This document shows, one piece after another, positions 32,224 to 41,749 of a stretch of DNA of 64,000 nt (position 1 is its first letter; each line of letters opens with the position of its first letter). The notes under the pieces are model-generated. The model was not told the DNA's origin. It saw nothing but the letters and a program-made list of their open reading frames with translations, and made no database searches. The stretch comes from Callipepla californica brunnescens (Eukaryota; Chordata; Aves; Galliformes; Odontophoridae), in contig JALIRH010000042.1 in the NCBI GenBank assembly GCA_023055505.1, forward strand, positions 2,054,335-2,118,334, written 5' to 3'. The position numbers and the translations under genes were made by a program.

Positions 32224-33949
32224 ATGTGCACACTGGACAGCCCCTTCCCAGCAGGCAGCAGCCCCACTGATGCTCCTTCCAACACCAGCCGGGCTCTGGG
32301 CAGCACAGACGCGATCTACATCGCTGCCGAGTGCCTGCTGGCTCTGCTTGCTGCCCTGGGAAACATCCTGGTGGTGTGAGTGGTGAAGCTGAACGCGGCC
32401 TTCCACAACACCACCATGTACTTCATCGTCTCCCTGGCGCTGGCCGATGTGGCAGTGGGGCTGTTCGTCATTCCGCTGGCCGTGTTGGTCAGCCTGAAGG
32501 TCAGCATCCCCTTCCATTTCTGCCTCTTCCTCTGCTGCCTCATGTTGGTCTTCACCCAAGCCTCCATCCTCTCCCTGCTGGCCATCGCCATCGACCGCTA
32601 CCTGCGTGTGAAGCTGCCCATCAGGTGAGCGCTCGGTTCCGTTCTCCGGCTGATGGTTGTTGTGCAGATGCCAAATGGACTATAGCTTCCTTTGGGTGAT
32701 CTTTCAAATATGTCCTCTTGAACCGTTGGCTGAGAATAACAAAGATTTATGAAGGTATCAATAGTTTACGGGCTGCTTCAGTCCGGTTCCGTGATGATCG
32801 GGGCGGGGGGGGGACCCACGGACCCGCACCGTGGGAAAGGGAAGAAGGAAAAGGGAGATGGGCCTAAAAACAACTTCCCCTTTCTTTGTTTGAATGGGAA
32901 GACACACAGAAAGTGTAATTGCAGACATAAAGGGACAGATTTTTGTGGGGAGAAGAGCTATCCGCTGACAAGTGAGAGCATTCTGGCCTTACAAATAGCA
33001 TCAACCAACATAAAGGGTAAGCAACGTGCCTGCAAGGAAGCTGTGAAATAGAATAGGATCAGAAGCAGTGGAAATGCAAGCAGCATCCAGCCAAAAGGAG
33101 CACTGAGATCATAACGAAACAAGAAATAAAACAGCAGACAGCCACAAGGAAGGGAAGTTAAACACGGCTCATCTTCCACGCTACTCTATGGCAAGTTGGT
33201 GCTCCAGTTTGTCATTACCAGCCCGCAGTATTTGAACGTTGAGTTACTGAAACCATCCATAACTATTTTAAACACTTCTGCTCAGTGCAACCTCGGTTTT
33301 CTTCCTCAACAGATACAAAATCATCACTACAGAGAGGAGAATCTGGTGGGCGCTGGGGCTGTGCTGGTCTCTGTCTCTGCTGGTGGGATTAACCCCAATG
33401 TTCGGATGGAACAAACGAAGGAGTGATCGCTATCACACGTGTGAATTCACCTCCGTGGTGAGGATGGATTACATGGTGTACTTCTCGTTCTTCACGTGGA
33501 CTCTTATCCCCCTGAGCATCATGTGTGTTCTCTACGTCGCGATATTTCACGTCATCAGGACAAAGCTAAGTCACGGAGCATTGAAGGCGAGAGGGGCGGG
33601 CGCATTCTATGGGAAGGAGCTGAGGAAAGCCAAATCTCTGGCACTCGTTCTCTTCCTGTTTGCCGTGTCCTGGATGCCTCTGTGCATTATGAACTGCATT
33701 TTCTACTTTTACCCTGAATATAAGATCCCCAAACCTTGGATTTTCTTGGGAATCCTGTTGTCCCATGCCAATTCTGCCATGAACCCCATTGTCTATGCTT
33801 GCAAGATAAAGAAGTTCAAAACCACGTACCTTTTAATTTTAAGGACTTACATTCTATGCAGAAAAAATCCCAAGTCTGAACCCAGTTCTTACAGATCAGA
33901 CACACCAGCTCTCATAAACAGAGTGAGCACTGACCCATCAGACCACTGA
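32224..33949 (+). CDS. ADORA3: adenosine A3 receptor, two coding exons, with an in-frame TGA
   Basis: G-protein-coupled receptor for extracellular adenosine, expected to be Gi-coupled at the plasma membrane. Exon 1 is 32224-32624 and exon 2 is 33313-33949, joined in phase within an arginine codon (AG|A) at the DRY-following loop, the usual intron site in adenosine receptors. The joined frame has 346 codons. Seen in order: N-glycosylation site NTS (residues 20-22), TM1, TM2 with [12 protein letters not shown]3 with DRYLRV, ECL2 with CEF, TM6 with FAVSWMP and a following Asn, TM7 with [12 protein letters not shown]. The sequence GLTPMFGWN plus MDYMVYFSF points to A3 among the subtypes. Codon 52 (32377-32379), at the end of TM1, is TGA where human A3 has Cys and human A1 has Trp. 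Everything after it is intact, so either this is a recent loss allele or an assembly error. The ATG at 32224 was chosen because it gives a normal-length N-terminus. Confidence 0.93.
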
Positions 33950-34785
33950 TAGAGTGCTTTAGGGAACTCAAGGGAAAAATGTGTCCTGTTTCATCTGCTG
34001 CCTTGCACAGACTGCTTTACAATAAGGACAAGCTCCTCATACACGATCTGATTCCCATCTGACATTAAGCCCCAAAACTTAATTTACAAACTTCTGCATT
34101 GTTCTTGCCCAGTACATCTGGCTTGGTTGTTGCTGCACCAGCCCTTCTGAGGTTAACACCTGCCTCTGAGAGCAGCTCCTGGTTCTTGCTGACTGAGTGT
34201 TGCACGGCAGACCATGATGCAGAGCACTGTACCCAAGCTGGACTTTTTACTCCCAGCTCCAATCCACAGACAGTGAGAAATAGTGCAACAGCTCCTGGTA
34301 AGTTTCCAGCTTTAACCCAAGCTTGACAAGTCTTTTGCTCAGCATTTTGCTTTCTCTTTTCTTGCACACAACCACACCTGCCCCAATGTACTGCTCCAGC
34401 AGCACAAGTGCAGTGACAGCACTGCGTGGGACCACCACCCGCAAACAAAACACTGCACCAGGACCTGCCCCCACCCCCTGGGTCTGTACATACACGTCTC
34501 ACATTTATACGCATCGTTTCAAAATACAGAAAAGAGTTAAGATTAATTTTGTCCTTTTGGTTTTTTTTCCCCCCCCATAAGGATTGTCTGGGCACACTGA
34601 ACAACAAGATAAACATATTTTCTTATATATTGCAGCTTGCAATGCAGGATGTTCTCACTGCCTTCTCTTACATCCATCATCTTCTGTCCCTTTGGACTAT
34701 CGGGTGAAGTCTGGTCAGCTCGCGCTGCAGTCACTGCTGCCACATTTTCATGAAGGATAATAAATACTGTATGGATTTTATGCAA
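33950..34785 (+). other. ADORA3: ADORA3 3' UTR with poly(A) signal
   Basis: This non-coding stretch follows the ADORA3 stop codon. It contains an AATAAA at about 34759-34764, followed by a T/G-rich stretch, which is the likely polyadenylation site. ADORA3 converges with the minus-strand C1orf162-like gene on the other side. Confidence 0.55.
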
Positions 34786-35721
34786 TGTCAACACGCTGCA
34801 TGATATCCCTGCTCTGTTTTAGCACGTGTCCCAGCAGCTCAGAAACTGCAGCAAACGCAATAGCACAGCCTGGTTTCAGGGAGCATGAGTTATGCTGAAA
34901 AGGCATAGGCTCTTGTTTCTCCATTTTTGCTTAGTAAAAGTGGTCGAGGGGAAAAAAAAAATGAAAGGCAGTGCATCATTCTGTTATGTAGCTCAGTCGG
35001 CTGAGAGGGAAAACACCAGTGCCTGCTCCTTTAACAGAGATCTCAGTTCATTTTCTGATGTAATCCTTGTGCTGCCCAAACCCACCCCGTTACACGGTCC
35101 CACCCTTACTGAAGCAGCTGGCGAAGGAAATCACTGCACGAGTACATCACAGCTTGGCGACCGATGGCTGTCGCTGGACAGAACCGATCGCTTTCAGCAG
35201 GAAAAGAAAACAAACACAGAATGTTACTCCCTAGAATATCGCAGGGCAAACTTTGCTCGGGCGCTTCCAGCAGCTGCTCGGTGCTGCCCCGCAGTGGTGC
35301 ACCGTTAATACAGTTTAGTGATCAGCCACAGTGCGGGGCACTCAAAAACGCTGCAGTTAGTGACTGAACAGGGAAATAAGGGCACGAACGTGGACAGGTG
35401 CAGAGAAACACTTCTGCTTTTCAGTTCCCTTCAGCAGTTCCAAGCAATAGCGAAAACCCACATGGATACTTTGCAAGTGCACAGCAAGTTGTCACCAGGA
35501 TGGATCTAGATGAGGAAAGGTGGTATAGAAAGCAATTTGCCCTCAACGTCGGCAAGAGCTGTAGAAAAGGAGATGTCACCGTCCCCTCATAGCTATGAAT
35601 TCAGCTGATGTTACGTACTGCAGCCTGGATATCTCACAGAGCACTACAGGCCTCCAAGCAGCAATCCCAGTGGCATCCAACATGCAGAAAGTGCAGGTGT
35701 TCTCGTGTCCAAGTTCCACTG
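34786..35721. other. space between convergent ADORA3 and C1orf162-like genes
   Basis: No protein-like ORF is seen. It probably includes the 3' UTR of the minus-strand C1orf162-like gene, whose poly(A) signal I could not identify. Confidence 0.45.
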
Positions 35722-37314
35722 TCACACAGGTGCTGCTTTCGGTCGGGGTCTGACGACCACAGCGGCGTAGGAAACCTCATTCTGAGATGTGAAAGAGGTT
35801 ACAAACATCAGAGAAAAAGCAAATGTGACATGGCAGCACAAATTTCCTGCTTTGAGTTTGACCTCAGCGTTACAAAACCCGAGCAGCTCCAGCAATTATG
35901 GTCTTGGGCTTTACCTGGGTGTTTTCAGCAGACTCTTCACGTGGTGCCTTGGAGGGAACCTGTCCTTGCAGATTTTCTTGGGACCTCTTACACCCTTCAA
36001 AGGGAGGAGAGAGGAGTGGTGTTAGTCAGGCGGTGCAGCTGTTGCTTCTTTAAAAGACAGCAAGTTCTCAGTCCAACACTGCACTCCTTGACAGTCTAAT
36101 TTAAAGGAAACACAACAGAACCGCCACTCTTCATCAAAACTTACAAGGATGTTTTAATTGCAGAACTAGGGAGCAATTAGGACCCAGTGGGTTTGTCTGC
36201 CCTGTGCACAAGACAATATATTCCTCCCCTCCTCCCTAAGTGCGAGGCACTGAGTTATGCTTTCCTGTCATTTGCACCACAGAAAGAGGAATTGGCTGTG
36301 ACACTCTGCCAGTTGATCGTGCAGTTCCTTCTCAGCTGACAGCTGGGCAATCTGACCTGAAATCTGTTGCAACCTTCACTGCAAACCAAGCAATTTGGAA
36401 ACCCAAGAATCACACTCCTGGCATTCCCCTGACTGTGCCACTTACTTTTTCTGACGAGGCAGATGACTGCAACAACCAGAAGAGTTGACAGGATGCCAGA
36501 GATAAAGGCTAATGCTAAGTACAATATTTCAGGGCTGTTGATGCAGGAAAACAGCGTCAGAGTCACTCTTACTGAAACATCAAAGAATTAGTAGCTCTCA
36601 AATTCAACAAAGTTTCTCAAACATCATTTTTCCAAGCCCTGTGAGATAACAAGATACCTGCAGTATGTATTACTAAGTATCCAGAGCACAGACTAGAGAT
36701 TTCTAAGCAAACTTGTGAAAAGGTGCAGCATAAACTGCATCACATGCAACTCCTCCCTTACAAAAGGAGCCTGTAGTTTCAAGGAACTGGGGAGATCAAA
36801 GTTAAGAAATATAAAGGTGGTGCATTTACCTATCAATCAAGAATTTGCCTTCTGAATCTGGTGAGGCAGCAGTAGAGGTCTGTACAGTGGTACATACACT
36901 GACAGTAGTGGAAATGGGTTCTGGTGTAACTAAATGTGAAGAGAAAAAAAAAAATAGTTTAAACGTGTTAATGTTTCCAGTACTATCACAAGCAGCAAGC
37001 AAAGCACTCCTTAGAAGTGTAAAGCTATCCAAGAATGACTGCAAGGAATGATGTGAGGATAACATTCCTTGTCCCAGAGGGCAGAAAGCAAAAACACCAG
37101 GCAGGAAAACATCAGTCATCCACACTGCCACAATTCCCCAGCAGCATTTGGAAGTTGTGCAGTACTCTTCCAAATGTGTTTCTCCACAAATCTACCCCAT
37201 AATAACCCTTTCTGAGCCAGGAAAGCAGCGATCTAGCCAAGAAAACTGCACCTTACATAACTCAGTTAAAAAATAAATAAATGAAATACCTGGTTTTGAT
37301 TTTGAGGAACCCAT
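35722..37314 (-). CDS. homologue of C1orf162: small single-pass membrane protein with ITIM-like tail
   Basis: Minus-strand gene at the position of human C1orf162, between ADORA3 and ATP5PB. Proposed coding exons are 37290-37314, 36830-36929, about 36446-36567, about 35915-35984 and 35722-35781. The N-terminus MGSSKSKP is followed by a Thr/Ser-rich stretch (PEPISTTVSVCTT). Then comes one hydrophobic segment (ILYLALAFISGILSTLLVVA) ended by RKSK, a polar tail (QENLQGQVPSKAPREESAEN), and a last exon NEVSYAAVVVRPRPKAAPV. The tail motif VSYAAV fits the ITIM pattern (V/I/L)xYxx(V/I/L), and as remembered human C1orf162 ends with a comparable IVYAQI. The first, second and last exons have clear splice sites. 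The join between exons 3 and 4 needs a less usual donor (at the second GT of GTAAGTGG, 3 nt beyond the consensus one) to hold the frame, so that join is uncertain. The acceptor of exon 3 was chosen to keep frame. Function is unknown; the motif suggests phosphatase recruitment in leukocytes. Confidence 0.75.
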
Positions 37315-38914
37315 TCTCTCCGAACGCCAATGAACAGCAAGCCAACCTAAAGAGAAGGGGAAAGCTGCATTTACACACACGCACACAACACAGACCTAAG
37401 GTTCTCGCTCATGCCACAGACTTGATTGAACCTTTATCATCGTTTCAGGCATCTTGCACAACGTCGCATGAAACCGCAGCAGGAAATCTGGCCGTTGCAC
37501 AGCACGAGCCCAAGTTTTCAACACCTCATTCCCGCACCCGAGCGCACGCACTCAGTGCCCTTCGCTGGGCACAATATTGGGCTAAAAAATATCCCCAGGA
37601 TTATTTAGCTAGAATAAACCTTACGAAAATTTCCACGAGCAGAAGCGTAGATGGGAAAATCCTAAAGGAACATTTTTTTTTTCTCGAGGTACACTCACAG
37701 AAAATTAAGGATCAAAGCATTATTCTCAAATGTAGGAGGTGCAAGTTTAAGGACAGGGGAATACAGCTTTACAGTTTCCCACTCTAATCTCTCTCATTCT
37801 ATGGCTTTCAAACACTGCAACTAACATCCAAACACTGTAAGTATGAACTGCTCTCACTGCCACTAGCACCTTCTCCTCCTGCATATCCCCCCAGCTCCAA
37901 GGTTCCCGTGCTGGATCTAAGTGTGTTTGCAACAACAAAAGTCATGTCAGCAAGCAGCACACCTTCATCTTACCTCTCACACTGGAAAACAGCTGCGTGC
38001 TCACTGGAAGGAAACTTCTGCAGCGTTAGCAGTGCCCGCACAGCACTACGTGATGGCTTTACACAAAGAATCTGTGCCCAACCTGTAAAAGCTTGAATTC
38101 AAATGAGGCACCGATGTGGAAGTTGAGTAAGTTCACTTTTTTTAAAACAGGAAATGATATAAAAAACCTTTATTGTCAGGAAACGCCAGAGGGGAAGGAT
38201 TAACCTTTTTAACTTCAGGTAGGTCACTTCTGCCTTTAAGAGCATCTTACCTCCTAAGAACTCCTTTTTCTCTGAGCTGCTGCAGGGAGATATAGAAACC
38301 TGTGCTATTTTACTAACTCGACCAGGAGCGTTTCCTTGCTGCAGTGTCAGTCCATGTAACAGAGGTGCTTCAGTCTCTCTAGGGCAAACTTCTGTTTTAC
38401 TGTTCCAACCCTTATGCTGGTAAATTCAGCGGAAGCTAAGTTTTTATTATCTTCTGATGTTTCCTGCCAATCATATCCTCTTTTCTGCAGAAGAAGAAGA
38501 AGCTTTTGTAGTTATTTAAAGCTCTGTTACTTTTTTTTTTTGTTTTGTTTCTTTGTTCTCAGTTTGACTCTAAACCAAGGACACAAGTTCCAAGCATCTC
38601 TAGATTGTGGACAGCTGGTTAGGTGAATGGGAAGACTAGAAGTCGTTTTGATTTTAAAGCACATTAACAAAAACAACTATAGGGCATTAGCACAGGTAAT
38701 TCTGAATTAAAAAGAAACCCACGAATGTATTAGCACCACAGCGAGAGAGTCAGCATGTCATCTCCAAAAAGGTTCACATCTAAACCAAGAAGCAGCAAAG
38801 TTCTGCACGCTGTGGTTGGAAGCAATCCCCCTCTATAATCAAACTACAGTGGTTTGTTTGCATTTCCACACACACACACACATCACTGCCAGCACTGATA
38901 GCCAAACACAGCAA
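37315..38914. other. 5' region of the C1orf162-like gene to the end of ATP5PB
   Basis: There is no recognisable coding sequence. The left part should contain the promoter or 5' UTR of the C1orf162-like gene; no CpG island is present there. A short (CA)n tract lies near 38866-38882. Confidence 0.5.
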
Positions 38915-39006
38915 AGACTTTTGTTTGTTGGTTTTAATGATGTTTTACAATCAGAGTTTCCAACAGTAAGTAATGGGACACCTCAGAGCAGTCGGGGTCT
39001 GTGTGT
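38915..39006 (-). terminator. ATP5PB: ATP5PB 3' UTR and poly(A) signal
   Basis: On the minus strand a short 3' UTR of about 90 nt follows the ATP5PB stop codon. It contains AAAACATCATTAAAAC, with the ATTAAA hexamer at about 38933-38938. As remembered, the human transcript ends with a very similar string. Confidence 0.6.
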
Positions 39007-41570
39007 CTATGCTGCCACCTGGGCGCTCTTTGATAATGCCTTCAGGTCCAAAATGCACTTTGCAATGCTCTCCTTCTGCTGCAAAAGGAAAAGAAAAAAA
39101 CACTTTGAGAAGAAAGCCTTCACGAAAGAAAGTTAAACAAGTGAAACATCTGTGCAGTGCATTTTTTATTTTCTCTTTGAACAAGCAAAATGAGGTAGAG
39201 ACTGAAAGGAGTAACGCCATATAGTTTGTAAGGGGAGATTCAAATCCAAGCCTTAAAGCACATACAAGCAGAGCTAGAAATATATTTCACTGTTATCAGG
39301 TTCTTTTAATGAAAGAAAGAGCACCCAGAGTCCACCTGGGGATCTTAAGCCACCCTGATCCTAAAGATTTTTGAAGATTCCCTGATATGCCCTTATTGCA
39401 AGAGCAAACAAAACCAACGACTTGCTCAATTTGCACAAGCACACGCTATCTAGTGGTTCTTAGCTCTCACACAGCAGCAGGAATGCATCACAGCTGTGCT
39501 TGCAAGCCACACAGATCATCTAGCAGCTTTTGTCTCAACTCAGCAGGACTGGACAGCAACGTGCTTATAGACCAGAACATAACACAACTGAAAGCAAACA
39601 GCAATAAACCAATACCTGCTGAGGAGTGATGCTCTGAATAACGTTCTTCTCCACCCACTGGACCATGTGATCTTGCTCTTTCTGACGCTTCAAGTTCTGC
39701 AGAGCCACTTGATAGTCCAGCCTTTTCTTCACTTCATTGTACACCGTGAGTAACCTTTCTCGGTAATTCGCTTCCAGCAACATTGCAATATTGTTCTAAA
39801 CACAGAAAATGAGAACAACAGCTTAATGTTTGACAAGAGTACCATACAGTGAACACATCAGGAGGTGGAACTGGCCTTGGATGCAACAAATACCTCATAA
39901 CTGGTTTGTTACTTGCTAATAACCCAACAGGCACCTTATGGAGACAAAAGTGAGCAGCAGAGCTGGAACCACATACCCTCTTAGCATCAAAGAGATAACT
40001 GCGGCCTTCAATTCTCCACTGTTCCTTTTTCTCCTCCTCAATGGCAGTCTCAAGTGCTTTAATTGCTTCGTTTTTCACCTCTAAAGCTTTAGCAACTTTC
40101 TCCTGAAAGCAGAAACAAAGAGTGCTTCAGAGTGACAGCAAGCTGCAAAGAACACAAGCCATCTGCAATTGATCTCTGAAATTCTGCATTACAATTTAAG
40201 AAGTATCAACACCAGTCAGATCCCATTCACAATCAACTGTACTTTAAACAAACAAACAAACTTAAAATATTTGTTTTGGTGTAAGGTGTTTTTCCTTTTC
40301 TTTTTCCAAAACCCACGCAGCAACACTAAGATCTAAAGCAGATCTAAGCACTGTAATGAGGATGGTGGGCTCAGCTGCCATTACAGCCCACACATACTTA
40401 AGCAGATTCATTAACTCTTTGGCTTCTGCGAAGCTGCGCTGTGATTTCTTTTTACCTCATTAAGTTTGTCAGCAAAAGCTGCCACGCTAGCGCCGTATTT
40501 TTTAACGGTATAAATGATGACTGTCAATATGCAGGCAGCTGCAACTGTCTCGTGGTTAATGACGTAGATTTCCTTTGAGAGAAGGTAAAGCAGGAGTCCA
40601 GTTCCCAACATGTAAGGCCCTAGAAATAAGTACACAAATAGATAAACAAAGCAGCACTGTTTGCACAAAGCGTTGCACTGAATTCAATCTAAAAGCAATT
40701 AGCTTAAGGCCAGGAGGAGTTTCTTTGTACCATGATCCAAAGCAGAGTCAGACAGGCTCAGAACACCCAGGTGGGAAGGACACTGTGAGGAGCACCGCGT
40801 GCAGCTCCTGGCTCCACACAGGACTGCCCAACTCCAAACCACATCCACGTGGAAGTGCCTGCTGCGGGCCTTGAACTGACTGTGCTATGGCTGTTGTAAG
40901 ACACCCAGCACGAGGAACGCTACACAGGCTTCATAAGCACCCTCCTGTAATGCCTAAAGAGTAAAAACGAGCGATCCTTACAGAAGGGTCCGCTTTACAG
41001 AACTGACACTCGGCAGAATGGAAAAATTCTTCCTTTCTGATGATACCGTGCTTTAAACACGTGCAAGATGCCCTATTTCCCCTAACGCTTTTACCTTTCT
41101 TTAAGCTTCAAACGACAGTCACAGCTAACCAAGCCGAACCAAACGCGGAGCAGAAGCGCACACGTATATTAACCTGTAACTCCCGTTTTAGGATACAGAA
41201 ACTGGAAGAACTCCTCAGGGATCAGGCCGTGACGGACCTCTCCTCCCTTCTCCGGCAGCGGGGGCAACGGGGCCAAGCGCTGCTGGCCGGTGTGAAGCGG
41301 CCTCGCGACGTGCAGGATGCTGCAACGAGAAAGCCCTTAACGTGCGAGAAAACCCACCGAACAAAGCCCTCTGCAGCAGCCCGGTACTCACCCCGCACAC
41401 ACAGGAGGCGGCAGGCCCTGCAGGCCCTTCAGCGCGGCCGGGGCTGCGGGACGAGAGGGGCACATCAGCACGGAGCTCAGACCGCTCCCCCGCACTCCTC
41501 CCGCCCCCCCATACACACACACACCGCCCCGTGCCCGCTCACCGGCGCGGAGGACGAGGCGGGACAGCAT
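39007..41570 (-). CDS. ATP5PB: mitochondrial ATP synthase peripheral stalk subunit b (seven exons)
   Basis: Subunit b of the F1Fo-ATP synthase, which links Fo to F1 through the peripheral stalk in the inner mitochondrial membrane. Minus-strand exons are 41543-41570, 41392-41443, 41174-41319, 40456-40619, 39977-40102, 39616-39795 and 39007-39078. They join in frame to 255 residues (human 256). The N-terminus MLSRLVLRA starts an Arg/Leu-rich import peptide without acidic residues. The mature start is marked by the conserved PLPEKGGEVRHGLIPEEFF. Two hydrophobic segments follow (about 79-97 and 101-117), then a long charged helix containing YLFDAKR and YRERL and ending KESIAKCILDLKAL. The first ATG giving a presequence was chosen; the frame is open upstream only because of GC richness. 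It shares a bidirectional promoter with WDR77. Confidence 0.97.
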
Positions 41571-41749
41571 GGCCGCACCGACCCTTCGTCCCCGGTGACC
41601 GGGCGGCCGCCTCAGCGCCACAGAGATGGCGGCCGCGCAGATCTCGCGAGACTTCCGCCGAGCCGCTCTCGCGAGAGGTGACGACGCGCGCGCGCGCGGC
41701 GCGGGAACACGTGGGGCGCCGCCGGTCCCGCTCCCTCAGCGCCGCCGCC
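41571..41749. promoter_or_regulatory. bidirectional CpG-island promoter of ATP5PB and WDR77
   Basis: The two start codons are 179 bp apart and diverge. Between them are a YY1-type AGATGGCGGC (41624-41633), two exact copies of the palindrome TCTCGCGAGA (41642-41651 and 41667-41676), a (CG)7 tract (41685-41698), and an E-box CACGTG (41708-41713). There is no TATA box. This combination is typical of housekeeping bidirectional promoters. The island continues into both first exons, about 41200-42400. Confidence 0.85.

Noticed and set aside
32377..32379. ADORA3 TGA as a selenocysteine codon replacing the human Cys
   Set aside because: Cys to Sec replacement in a GPCR transmembrane segment has no precedent I know of, and I saw no convincing SECIS-like hairpin in the 3' UTR. 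A point change or error is far simpler.
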